DNA of 64,000 bases from Sepioteuthis lessoniana. Its lineage: Eukaryota; Mollusca; Cephalopoda; Myopsida; Loliginidae. The position numbers and the translations under genes were made by a program. The notes beneath the pieces were generated by a model that worked only from the letters and a program-made list of their open reading frames with translations, was not told the DNA's origin and ran no database searches. Positions 20,389 to 30,254 of the stretch are shown here, piece after piece (within the stretch, counting starts at the first letter, position 1; each line of letters starts with the position of its first letter). The stretch spans positions 44,469,757 through 44,533,756 of the forward strand of contig OY757934.1 in the NCBI GenBank assembly GCA_963585895.1. The letters are read 5' to 3'.

Positions 20389-20644
20389 TTGGGCCATTGG
20401 TCTAATGAGTAGAGTGTCCGCTAATGGTCCGGGAGACCGAGGTTCAATCCCAGGTCGAGTCATACCAAATACTCAAAAATGGTACTTGATGCCGCCTTGC
20501 TTCGCTCTCAGCACTATAAGGTACAAATCAAGACTAAAGTTGAGTAATCGTGGGAACTGAGTAGCGCCCTCTTCTACATCTCTGCGTAGTAGCTATTGAA
20601 AAAGGAGCCTTCGGGTCACTCTCGATTAAGGCCGGCAACTTTAC
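20389..20644 (+). mobile_element. SINE-A, full length
   Basis: A box in GGTCTAATGAGTAGAGTG, B box in GAGGTTCAATCCCAGG, body to GGCCGGCAACTTTACTTA. A target-site duplication, TTATTTAAAAAA, lies at 20377-20388 and 20645-20656. Confidence 0.92.
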
Positions 20645-20734
20645 TTATTTAAAAAACAGAAACGTAATAACCAGTAGAATACATTTTAGCTGAAAATTTT
20701 TGCACACTATTATTAAAAACTTTAGTAGGACTGA

Positions 20735-22262
20735 ATTGATTTTAACGGCATGTAAATCTGTCTGGGTTTATTTTATACGTAGAGATTTAAAAAAAACTAC
20801 TCACGTTTATATTCACATGTTTGGTTGGTTGGGTAGGGTTTTATGGCATCTCAACCATTATAGGTTATTTAATGCCGAATCCACTTTATTCATATATACA
20901 TTAGATATATGATTTGTAAACATATTTTGTAGATAACATTCTTAAATAAGCCTGAGTTCATTTTTTTGCACACAGTTAATTGGTTTCAAGCATTTCTATT
21001 TAACACGAATAAATTTATTTCTGTTAATCCTATTTACCCAACCCCTCCGTTCGGGTAGGATAGGATATGACACAAGGTCAATTTTTAAGCGAAGTTTAAC
21101 AGGTTTGAATTCAGAGTTTTCCTTCTCCTAGACTGAAGAAATCAGTCTGCCCTACTATGTACCCATAGCTGGAGGGAGAATAATTGGATTCATACCTTTC
21201 CCAAGGCTATTAGTTCTATGTGAAAATGTAATCATCCTCGTCCAGGATTTGAACTCATGTCGCCGTGTCCATTTCCTATGACGATAACCATTACACCACG
21301 GGCACCTCCAAATTCAATTCTGTTAATAGTTTGCACACATTTAAATGGATATACATATATGATTTTTTAAGTGAATAGCTTGTTGGTAATTTTATTTTTA
21401 AAATGGTTAGAACTAATTTGTTTGCACACTAATATTACTATTGTTTCTACACAGTTAAATGCTTTCCGTTACTGCTACCTAATTCTTATAATTTTGTTTA
21501 ATATTAATCATGGTTGCAGATAGTGAAATGGTTACAAGTATTTCTCTTTAACACTTATAATTCTATTCAACATTACCCCTTCGTTTGCACACAGTTAAAA
21601 GGTTCCAAGTATTGCTATGTATAACTAACAATTCAATTAAACATCATTCATTTGTCTACACACAGTTAAATAATCCAACAGTTTTATTTCTAACAATTCA
21701 ATTTATACGTAATTTGTTTGCTCTTAGTTTAAATGTCAAACAGTTCTATTTGACTCATAGATAGTACTCTAACAGCTGCTTACACACAGGGCCAGTGTGA
21801 ACCTGGGAGCGATGGCTATGAAGGTGTACTCTACATTATCGAAAGCTATAAGACAGGAACCTCACCATCAGATTGTTTAATGTCATATCCAGGAAACTTT
21901 TGAGGCGGGGCATTTTAACCTTCTTCAGAGATGCAGTCAGTGTTACCTTGAGCCCCAGCTGACTAGGGTCCGAGTTTTGTTTGTATACAGTTATATATTC
22001 GGTAATTCTATCTAATAGAAATGTTTTGCAAACATCCATTGGGTCCATTGATGGGATTCTTTCTACTTTTATTACTCCAGTTCAGAGTGGACCTGGGAGC
22101 AATGGCTACAAAGCAATGACGTCATACTCCACATAACTCCAGAACTGGAACCTCACCGCCAGATGCAGTTTAGTGTCATACCAAAGACACCCTTTTTTAG
22201 AGGGATCTTTCCGCTCTCCAAGGGATACAGTTGGCATATTCTAAGCCCCATCGACAGGCTGG
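20735..22262 (+). mobile_element. L-family elements, long run with SINE-B insertion
   Basis: Head at 20738 (GATTTTAACGGCATGTAAAT) and the alternative head at 20820 (TTGGTTGGGTAGGGTTTTAT). A long AT-rich middle with ACACAGTTAAATGG units follows, then two 3' modules at 21750-21985 and 22045-22262. At least two elements are joined here. SINE-B at 21029-21310 interrupts the middle. Confidence 0.7.
21029..21310 (-). mobile_element. SINE-B with target-site duplication
   Basis: Head on the minus strand at about 21240-21308 (GTGGTGTAATGGTTATCG, GAGTTCAAATCCTGG). TTCTGTTAAT at 21019-21028 is repeated at 21318-21327. The copy lacks a short piece of the body present in other copies (the GCTGCCTCACCAAGG part). 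Confidence 0.9.
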
Positions 22263-22864
22263 TACTTGGAGAGGAGATGGATGCCGCCAAGTTATCCTCT
22301 GAGCGACATAATGAAGGAGAATTGCTATGTGTAATCATTAATCTCCTTCCTTGTCCATGCACTTAACCCAAGGCTTCTTCATAAAAAAAATTGAATATTA
22401 TACCGGGGAAATTTCAGATACAAATCAAGCTAATAATTCTCGAGCTACAGACACATTGATCCCTTTTCATACATTTATCATTGCGCATGCTCATGGAAAT
22501 AGACACAATGATGAGTACATAAAATGCATTTGCGTAATTTCTCTAATAAAACAACCAACATAAACATTTGAACTAAGATATAAAATACTTAAGACATTAA
22601 ATAAGTTATGTTAATTTATGAAAGGCATTGATGAATACAGTCATACACATGTATTCGTATGAAAACGCACACACAATTAAGAAGGTAATAAATTTCTTCA
22701 CTCAGATATCCACCAACTCTCATAAAACATAGAATTAGTGACAGCTACCAGAAATTTAAGAATGCAGTTGTAAGTCATTTAACGCCATCTTTGGACAGGA
22801 TATTTACGACTTTCTCTCTCTCCATATTTTTTGTTACTTGTAAGATTTCATTGAAAATGGTAAA
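22263..22864. other. AT-rich stretch downstream of the minus-strand exon
   Basis: If 22865-23118 is a terminal exon, this stretch holds its 3' UTR on the minus strand. I did not find an unambiguous AATAAA signal close to the stop. No repeat ends recognised. Confidence 0.35.
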
Positions 22865-23118
22865 CTAGATAGCAAGAAAAAGGCCTGACCAAATAACAGT
22901 GTTAACGTCGTAGATGACAGACAAGCGGGTAGGGGGGATAAACGCAAAAAGGAGAGACGCTGTAGTCACAACCAACACGGCTACAGCTGTGAGTAGGTGG
23001 TCGCTTTCAAGGACATTTAATATTGTTTGGAAGGAAGAATATTGATTTTTCCCGCGCTTTGCTTTAACAGACACGAGCAGACATTTTGTGTTTGTTTGAA
23101 CGACATATTTCGCCTTAA
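22865..23118 (-). CDS. Terminal coding exon of an unrecognised membrane protein
   Basis: On the minus strand a pyrimidine-rich stretch ending in TTCTTTTTTCCAG gives a strong splice acceptor at 23119-23120. From there the sequence is open for 83 codons (after two phase bases) to a TAG at 22865. The product starts AKYVVQTNTKCLLVSVKAKR, continues through SSFQTILNVLESDHL into a 20-residue hydrophobic segment (LLTAVAVLVVTTASLLFAFI), then PPTRLSVIYDV and a second short hydrophobic end, VIWSGLFLAI. This suggests a C-terminus with one or two membrane spans. Codon use is mixed, with many C- and G-ending codons, unlike the AT-rich shadow frames. No transposon similarity is seen and the family is not recognised. 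Earlier exons would lie at higher coordinates, possibly outside the window. Confidence 0.55.
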
Positions 23119-23204
23119 CTGGAAAAAAGAAATTGAATGAAAAAATTATTTATAGATCATCATTATTATATAACACTAATAAAACCATATCAAAATTATA
23201 CAAA

Positions 23205-23205
23205 A

Positions 23206-23245
<40 letters not shown>
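23205..23245. repeat. (TA)n microsatellite
   Basis: About 40 bases of TA. If the neighbouring exon is real, it is intronic. Confidence 0.95.
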
Positions 23246-23247
<2 letters not shown>

Positions 23248-23394
23248 CATTAGTTATTACGAGTGAAAAAATCAAGATATATTTGAATTTGAGAGAGACG
23301 ATTATTAAAAAGAAAATCAACTGAATGATATAGTTATATATATCAATTGACGGACTTCTTTTGTTATTAACTTTCTCTTGTGAGATTTTTTTTT

Positions 23395-24480
23395 AGACCA
23401 GTGTTAGCTGATAGTTTCTCACTGGACTTTGAGTATAAGTTTCCCGAAGTCTCCAGTATTCTGGCCGATCTCTACAATGTTGTAGTTTCGATGGTCTCCA
23501 CTCATCTTTTATTTCCAAGTTCTCCAGTACCAGTACCAATCATTTAGTGACTGTATCGAGCGCACCAATCACAATTGGTGTCACCGTCATTCTGATGGTC
23601 AACAGTTTTTTCAGTTCTCTAGCAAGGTCTAGGTACTTATATCTCTTTTTGATTTCTTTCAGTTTTGCCCTGTGATCAGCCAGAACGGTAAAGTCAAATA
23701 TTCGGCAGGTTCTCTTTTTTGTTGATTATTACGAGGTCTGGTCGTTGGGCCGAGATTTAGTGATTCATATGTATGTCAAAATCCCAGATAAGTTTGCGCA
23801 TTTCGTTTTCCAAGACGGATTCTGAGTAGTGCATATACCATTTGTCCGTATGCTCAAATTCAAACATCCTGCACAATTTCCAGTGGATCACCATCTCCAC
23901 ACAGTCGTGTATCATTATTTGGAGACGCCCATGGTGTTATGGTCCCCTTCTGTTCCTCAGGGAACATTGTGCAGTTTATTAACGAATAGTAAATCTCAAT
24001 TTGTGCCGCATTACAGGTAGGCTCATTTTTGGTCTATACTTGTTTGGAGCAGTTCCTTTTTTTTATCTTTCTGGATCTGGATCGGTCTTTCTTTTGGTCA
24101 TCCATTCGGGTATGTCTACTTCTTCTAAGCATGTCTGCTATGGATGGAGGTGAATTTTTAAAACCAGAATCCATATATGCCATCATAGAATGGAATTTTC
24201 CAAGTTGGTATTTTTTCAGTGATGCTCTGAGGGAATCGAGGTATATTTTTGTTTTCAGTCTTTTTCCAGTCCTTGCAACTCATTTTCTATGTCGTTTATC
24301 CATTCGGCTTTTCTGTAATTATCTCGACGTTCTCATATTTTGCTCCCAAATTGTTTTACGTCCTTCGCATTTGGTTGTTGGTATATCTTCGCGCCTTTTC
24401 CCCCTACATGCTGCTAGAATTTTCTTTCGTTGTTTTGGAATGTCCTGTTTTATCTGTATTGTTTAAACTTCTGTTACACC
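23395..24480 (-). mobile_element. LINE with restriction-like endonuclease, decayed copy
   Basis: Minus-strand translation, upstream to downstream: at 24480-24060 the N-terminal reverse transcriptase region, ending in a PEWMTK word of the kind found before the first RT motif; a GTN.DLLFVNKL-like word near 23990; then, after loss of most of the RT, the C-terminal segment at 23900-23395. The latter reads RPDLVIINKKRTCRIFDF, the PD..(D/E).K-like restriction endonuclease core, followed by VTPIVIGALDTVTK. R2/R4/NeSL-type LINEs carry such a domain after a CCHC knuckle. Several stops and slips are present, and the copy lacks the palm domain. Confidence 0.7.
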
Positions 24481-24599
24481 CTGCTCATTGGGAAGGGGTG
24501 GGGAAATGCATACATAGACAGATGATGCTTCCTAAAAAAAAATCTTAATTGCGTAACAGGGTGACTTGAAGATATATGTCCAGTTGACCCCTTTAAAAA

Positions 24600-25195
24600 A
24601 TTCAGAACTCTTTCGTACCCACCAGAAAAAAAAAACCTAAGAAAAATGCCCTTTTTACCTGTAGATTTCAGTTGAAATTATATAGGTTGTCTTTAATTTT
24701 TGAAAAATCTGCACCGGATGCTTTTGCTGAAGTCGTGAGAGTGACAGATCACCATGGACTGAGAGATGCCAAGCTCACCGGATTTGTTTCTATAGCTTGA
24801 AGCACGGCCTCGGAATATATGGTTTTCGACCTACCTGACCTTGCCTGATCGTCGAGGTTCTTGCAGCCCAAAAGAAATTTCTTCAACCATCTCGTTAGTG
24901 TACTGTAATCAACTGTGTCTTTATCTTTCGCATAACAAATGTTTATAGTTGCTTATGCAGCTCAGTTAGAACTTGTAAAGCACAAATTCCCAAATTAGGC
25001 TACATTGTATGTTCCTCTGTGCAGCTTTCAAATCACACATGGAGTGAAGGAATGCACAACGTGTTAGCGCATCAACTAACACACTACTACCAACCACATC
25101 AGGTCATTTTTTTTCTTCGGCTTGAACTGCTTCAGTCACGTGATATACGCATTGTAGACTAGCACGTATTGGCAAAATATTGCAGAAATCTTTAC
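24600..25195 (-). pseudogene. mariner-like transposase, N-terminal half relic
   Basis: Homologous, in the opposite orientation, to 4410-4760 of the mariner derivative. Minus-strand words resemble STLTRWLKKF and NLDDQARSGR, as in mariner N-terminal DNA-binding domains. CAAAATATTGC at about 25173 resembles the element end. The frame is broken in several places and the catalytic domain is not visible. Confidence 0.65.
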
Positions 25196-25350
25196 TCGCC
25201 TTAATAGCATAAAAAGCGTTCTATACCATTGTCACTGAACAGGTTTAAAAACTAGTATATAAAATTATGATCCAGCATTATTCTCCTCGTGACTTAGCGT
25301 CTTACGTGTTACCATAACTATCAGAAAACCCGTGTGTGTGTTTTGTGTGC

Positions 25351-25375
25351 GTGTATATATATATATATATATATT
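25351..25375. repeat. (TA)n microsatellite
   Basis: Short TA run at the end of SINE-E. Confidence 0.9.
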
Positions 25376-25515
25376 GTCATCCACAGACAGACTGTTTCGT
25401 TGAATCACAACTCTTCAGTGAGGCTAGACACGCAGGACGCTTGAAACTGGGATCGAAACCCGCCCAACTTTACGTTAGACTTAGTATCAGACCGCTCGGC
25501 CAACAAGCGTAACAC
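25376..25515 (-). mobile_element. SINE-E, tRNA-Leu/Ser-like head
   Basis: On the minus strand, GTTGGCCGAGCGGTCTGATA is an excellent class II tRNA A-box region and GGTTTCGATCCC a B box. The spacing fits a SINE head derived from a Leu- or Ser-type tRNA. The tail ends at the TA microsatellite. A tail-only relative lies at 43263-43332, also against TA runs. Confidence 0.85.
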
Positions 25516-25519
25516 GTCA

Positions 25520-26085
25520 GCTAGGGAATTATAAGGTATTAAGTAGCAGCAACAGCAGCAGCGTTCGTTTGTTTACATTTATACCTTACCGGATACAAGA
25601 GTGCTCAATTCGTTCGAAGAGCTTTGATATATATATACTGGTGGAATGGAAGAAATATGAAATGAAAAGAAGAAATTGGAGGAGTATCTCATTTGATATG
25701 ATGTTTTGCTCATTTCCTTCGATAATAATGTTGAAAAACAAAGTTTTAGTTGCCACAGCAACATAACTAGGAACTCCAATCTAACTAAAACTTAAGATGA
25801 AAGAAAGTACTTGTCAGAATTAGAGAATAGCGAATTTGATGAATATCTAAAATACTTTTTTTTAAAACAAACAACCTCTTCTCTGTTTATTGGCAAACTA
25901 TTTGTAAATAATGTGATTGGTTGGTTGAGTTTTTGTTACATAGCCATACATGAATACGTGAAATAGATATATTCATACCGTTACGCAAAACGTTCATAAT
26001 GTCCATAACGCACATAGATAACATAGGAATCCGGAAACACAAAAAAACACTTACGACTTCTTAGTTCAGGTACGAAACTTTTTAT
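25520..26085. other. AT-rich stretch, nothing recognised
   Basis: A CAG/AGC run lies at about 25543-25561. Complementary short frames on both strands at 25569-25779 are not credible genes. Confidence 0.5.
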
Positions 26086-26089
26086 TACC

Positions 26090-26450
26090 TTTAAGTTTAA
26101 AGGTTTTTCGACCTCAGGAGAGAGATACACCTGACTTTTCCATCTGCCCCAAACCACGTGCGCACCCGCCGCAAGGCCACGGCATGCTAGCGAAAGTCAA
26201 CCTTCTTCTTCTGAGGCAGGAACCCAACTAACTGACTTTTCTCAAATCTCAGCCCACGCTTCAGGAGCGTGACATCACTCACATCCCTGTTCACAATCTC
26301 CATCTGGGATTTTTATTGTGACATCTCTGAATGACACGTCCGCTCCGCGTGTGCATGAACACCTGCGCCCATGTTTGCACCTAACTAACCCATGCGCTAA
26401 GCGAAAGGTTCTCAGCCTAACTAAACCGAAAGGCAAGATATATAAAACGA
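26090..26450. other. Unrecognised GC-richer segment ending in a TATA-like word
   Basis: Higher GC than its flanks, CpG-containing, with GATATATAAAA at about 26437. Possibly part of an LTR or other transposon; no defined ends seen. Confidence 0.3.
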
Positions 26451-26454
26451 AATC

Positions 26455-26620
26455 CCTCGGCCATTATATTACATTTTATAACATATCAACCCTTGTTGGT
26501 TATTTAAAGCAAAATCTTATTTATTCATATATTAAATATATGGTTTGTAAACGAACATTTTGTAGATAACATTTTTAAACGAACTAGAGCTCATCTGTTA
26601 GCATACCCTTAAATAGTTCC
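26455..26620 (+). mobile_element. L-family alternative head
   Basis: CATATCAACCCTTGTTGGTT, then ATATTAAATATATGGTTTGT, as in other copies of the TTATGGCATATCAACC type. Confidence 0.65.
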
Positions 26621-26636
26621 TATATTAGTTGTCTAA

Positions 26637-26940
26637 ATTTCTGAGACGAAGCTTGATGATTTTTATCATTAAGGGGTTTTCGGACTATTGTCTTCATCTT
26701 CTATTGTCTTCAGGCGAATAACAATACAGGAATACTTAACACTTGTACCCGGTTATGGCTAACGGAATCAGAACAGGCGACCCCTGTGGATTTAATAAAG
26801 GACGTAGTTCGAAGTTCTGTGTAGGTTCCTAAGTTCGACAAACACCCGAAGAAGGCCGGAGGACATATCGGCCGAAGCGTTGTGAAAATCACAATAAAGA
26901 TGAAGACAATAGTCCGCAAACCCTTAATGATAAAAGTTCC
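26637..26940. mobile_element. Penelope-like terminal repeat with inverted end (fossil)
   Basis: The plus-strand body at 26715-26935 matches the repeat at 18400-18600, including the hammerhead-like word order at 26845-26885. A reversed piece of its own downstream end lies at 26637-26702 (TTTTCGGACTATTGTCTTCA against TGAAGACAATAGTCC), so the ends can pair. Family assignment is by the hammerhead-like motif only. Confidence 0.55.
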
Positions 26941-26959
26941 AATATTGCTATGAAATATT

Positions 26960-27718
26960 ATCCAATGTTCGTACTCAGTTAAATGGTTTCGTAAAACCAA
27001 CAGTTCAATTTATCATCAGTCATTTGTTTGAACGTAGTTAAATGGTTAAACAATTCTTGGTCAAATAGTTCTATTTGACCAATAAGTGGAACTCTATCAG
27101 GTATTATCTCTCTGGATCAGAGTGGATCAGTTTTGATAGTTTTCGTGGTAGGTGGTAGGTGGCCGTACAGCTGCTGCTGCTTTGTGGGGTGCTATCTCCA
27201 GGACTTGTTCAATATTGCTCGCAGCATTCTTGTGTAATTGCCGTCAAGCTTTTTCTCCACCCCTTTAGTTAGTGTCCATGTAGTGCATCCATATAACAGT
27301 ATTGACTCGACCGCTGCGCTTCACTGGCATACTTGATATCATATAACTATGAATTATACTGAAGATAATTACTTGAAGCTATAATTGCTTACAAAGAATT
27401 ATTATTTGTTACTTGAAACTATGTAACTGTATGCAAACAAATTTGAACGTAGTTAAATGGTTAAACAGTTCTTGGTTAAATAGTTCTATTTGACCAATAG
27501 GTGGCACTCTATCAGGTATTATCTCTCTAGATCAGAGTGGACCAGAGAGTTATGGCAATGAAGGTGTACTCCACATTCCCCAAAGTTCTAGAACTGGAGT
27601 CTCACCTTCAGATGGTTTTGTTTTATATCCAGAACACTCGTTGTCGAATAGGTCTTACCCCTCTGCAGAGATGCAGTCGGTGTATTTTACAGTTTCAGCC
27701 GACTGGGCTGTAAATAAT
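26960..27718 (+). mobile_element. L-family element with embedded LINE piece
   Basis: L sequence GAACGTAGTTAAATGG to ATCAGAGTGGA occurs twice, at 27029-27130 and 27447-27548, on either side of a LINE-derived segment. The 3' module is complete at 27500-27718, ending GCAGTCGGTG and CCGACTGGGC. Confidence 0.75.
27131..27444 (-). repeat. Copy of LINE plus flank duplicated from 28.6-28.9 kb
   Basis: This segment, LINE coding sequence (GTACAGCTGCTGC, TGTAATTGCCGTCAAGC) followed by L middle sequence, matches 28563-28885 over its whole length, across the LINE/L junction. It was therefore copied from, or to, that locus after the LINE inserted. A GCT triplet is added at about 27171, and about 11 bases are missing near 27316. 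Confidence 0.85.
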
Positions 27719-27719
27719 G

Positions 27720-28108
27720 TGAGTTAAGAGTATTAGCTTTATTATTTTTGAAAAGAGGAAGCATTTAGTGAAGAGAGCAAAGAATGTGTCATTGGTACTA
27801 CTTTTCCTTTATGAAGTACAGATGTGGAATTTCAGACACTTGGGCTTTCGACGCCGAACTGCGAACGGTTTGTTCAACCCGAATCTGCATTGGGCCGACC
27901 TAGAATACTCAGTTGCTTAGTGACAGTGTATAGAATATTTCACTTCATCCCATTCGTATTTGATCAGTTCCACAAATGTGAAACATAAACCAACATCTAT
28001 ACATTCATTTATGAGATCTTGTCCGTGTATATAAGCACACACATACATTGTGCGACGATACTATCCAGTCTGCTCTGTATCGGATACGCTATTTTCTACA
28101 GAATTTTG
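27720..28108. other. Unrecognised stretch
   Basis: No repeat boundaries or credible frame seen. Confidence 0.45.
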
Positions 28109-28109
28109 G

Positions 28110-29000
28110 AGATACAGTCAGATAAGACCTCCTAAAAATGGGGTGTTTTTGATATGACACAAATAACATCTGATATTGAGGCTACAGTTCTTGGGTTCTG
28201 GGAAGTGAGGAGTATCCTTTTATTACCACTGCCCAGCTTACTCTGTGTGGTGGTAGTGGTTTGGTTTCCACGTGTGGGTCGAATAGATCTCTTTAAAATT
28301 ATTTGTATTTGATAGGAATCATCATCATCATCATGTCACGCTATCAGCATGGATATCCCTGACCCTCTCTCACTACACCTCCCTATAGTCCATTGCTTTC
28401 GGCTGGTCCTCAGGGCTACATCCCGTATCGGCACAGAGCTGCTGTATGTAGGTTCAAGCTGGTCGTCCTGCCTTTGCTTGTCCTTGTGAAGGGGTCCACA
28501 GGAGTACATCCCTTATGAGCTCGTCCCTATTTCTCCAGCAGTGCCCCGCATGTCTGGTTCGTCTAATTTTGATAGTTTTCGTGATAGGTGGTAGGTGGCC
28601 GTACAGCTGCTGCTTTGTGGGGTGCTGCCTCCAGGACTTGTTCAATATTGCTCGCAGCATTCTTGTGTAATTGCCGTCAAGCTTTTTCTCCACCCGTTTA
28701 GTTAGTGTCCATATAGTGCATCCATATAACAGTATTGACTCGACCGCTGCTTGGAAGAAACTGCGCTTCATTGGAATACTTGATATCATATAACTATGAA
28801 TTATACTGAAGATAATTACTTGAAGCTATAATTGCTTACAAAGAATTATTATTTGTTACTTGAAACTATGTAACTGTATGCGAACAAATTATTATAATTA
28901 TCTAAGAGAAAGTAATTATACTTGAAACCATATAATTGTATATAAATTATTGGTATTAGATAGGAATACTTGAAACTATACAACTGTAAGCAAATTGGGG
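28110..29000 (-). mobile_element. L-family element split by LINE
   Basis: 3' module in reverse at 28110-28300, L middle at 28300-28317, then the RTE-like LINE. The middle resumes at 28777 (ACTTGATATCATATAACTAT, GTTACTTGAAACTATGTAAC). Confidence 0.75.
28318..28776 (-). mobile_element. RTE-like LINE 3' fragment
   Basis: The (CAT)n tail at 28319-28333 is followed by minus-strand coding for MKRSFFQAAVESILLYGC, LTKRVEKKLDGNYTRML, LYGHLPPITKT and DELIRDVLLWTP. The frame is intact at 28454-28789 (about 107 codons). It sits in an L middle unit; GGAAT flanks both sides. Confidence 0.88.
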
Positions 29001-29002
29001 GT

Positions 29003-29135
29003 TTTGGGTGGTGTGATGATTAGCAAGCTAGACTAGCAAACCTTCATGAGTGAGTTTGAGTCTTATTGGGTGTCCCATTCATACAGCCTTGTGCCATATC
29101 TAAGCAAGAAAGCTTAATAAATTGCTACAACTGTG
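29003..29135 (+). mobile_element. SINE-D
   Basis: Head with GGTGGTGTGATGATTAGCAA (A box) and GTGAGTTTGAGTCTTATT (B box), then CTTGTGCCATATCTAAGCAA. The second copy at 31213-31350 is closer to the tRNA consensus. Confidence 0.85.
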
Positions 29136-29209
29136 TGCAAATTATCTTAAAGGAATAATTGTTATCATACAAAAGATTCTTAAGCAACAATTTCACAAAA
29201 ATGTAAGTA

Positions 29210-29310
29210 TAAACGTATAATAAAAGCGATTCTCTAACATCTCGGCATAAAATAACCGTCCACAGGTTGACATGCCGTTAAAATTAATCGAACAATACTA
29301 CTCAGTATGT
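29210..29310 (-). repeat. L-family head
   Basis: GGTTGACATGCCGTTAAAAT in reverse, preceded by GCGATTCTCTAACATCTCGG. Confidence 0.75.
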
Positions 29311-29465
29311 TGTAAATTTTCGAAGAAAGATCTGGACTCGTTGAAAGTTAAGACAGCCTAAAATGAAAATCTCTGCAGTTTGAATCAATAAAGATGGCGA
29401 TATTTTAACCACAGAAATATTTTCCTCGTCCTGTAAAAGCAACACTTTAATTCAGAACACAGCAT

Positions 29466-29880
29466 AGGACCCTATCTATGGGTTAAATAGAACTAACTGT
29501 ATACTTATGCTAAACTGAATAATTTGACTAAACTGAATAGCTTGAAATAGAAATGTTTTTGACAATTAAACCGTACTAACATTTTAACTGCGTGCTTATG
29601 TTAACCTGAATTATTTGAAATAGAACTGTTTTCTGACATTGAAACTGTACTTACACTGAACGTAATTGTTTAATACGGAACTGTTTTGACATTTAACTGT
29701 AGAACCGCTTGACTAAACTGAATTGCTAGAAATAGAAATTCTTTTCACATTTAAACTGTGTACTTATGCTAAACTAAATTGTTTGAAATAGAACTATTTT
29801 CATAAAAATGGATTTGGTGTTAAATAACCTACAAAGGTTGATATGCCATAATACCCAACCAACCAACCAGCCAACCAACC
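29466..29880 (-). mobile_element. L-family middle and alternative head
   Basis: GACCCTATCTATGGGTTAAA, AAACTGAATAGCTTGAAATA units, then GTTGATATGCCATAATACCC at the head, followed by a tandem of four CCAACCAA-type words. Confidence 0.7.
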
Positions 29881-29889
29881 AATTAGAAA

Positions 29890-30250
29890 ACAGCGCGATA
29901 TTTGTAGCTTAATGTTAGCGCGAATGTGCGAGATGTGAAACGTGAATTTATGTGAAATGAAACGTGTACGAATTACACCATACCATCGTTTTTAACAACA
30001 AACAAGCTCCATGGATATATTGAGTAGTATAATCATTACTGTGTTAGGCTATCAGACCGTTATTAATAAGGGTGCCACATAATTTTGTCCCCTAAAACTG
30101 TCCATTAGTCTATCGTCCATTGAGATGTTCTGAATGGATTTACATTAAAATTGATTGACTGTTATAAGTTAATATTTTATGTTTTCGTTCTTGTTGATCT
30201 CTTTCCTCAAGGAACAGTCAGCAAGCGACGACAGTAAGGTGTATCGACGA
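29890..30250. other. Unrecognised stretch
   Basis: No repeat end or credible frame seen. Confidence 0.45.
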
Positions 30251-30254
30251 CTGT

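Noticed and set aside
24029-24548. 145- and 99-codon hydrophobic plus-strand frames
   Set aside because: They are antisense to a minus-strand LINE relic that shows recognisable motifs.
25440-25515. tRNA-Leu/Ser gene candidate
   Set aside because: The tRNA-like part continues into a SINE tail shared with 43263-43332, and the acceptor stem cannot be closed convincingly.
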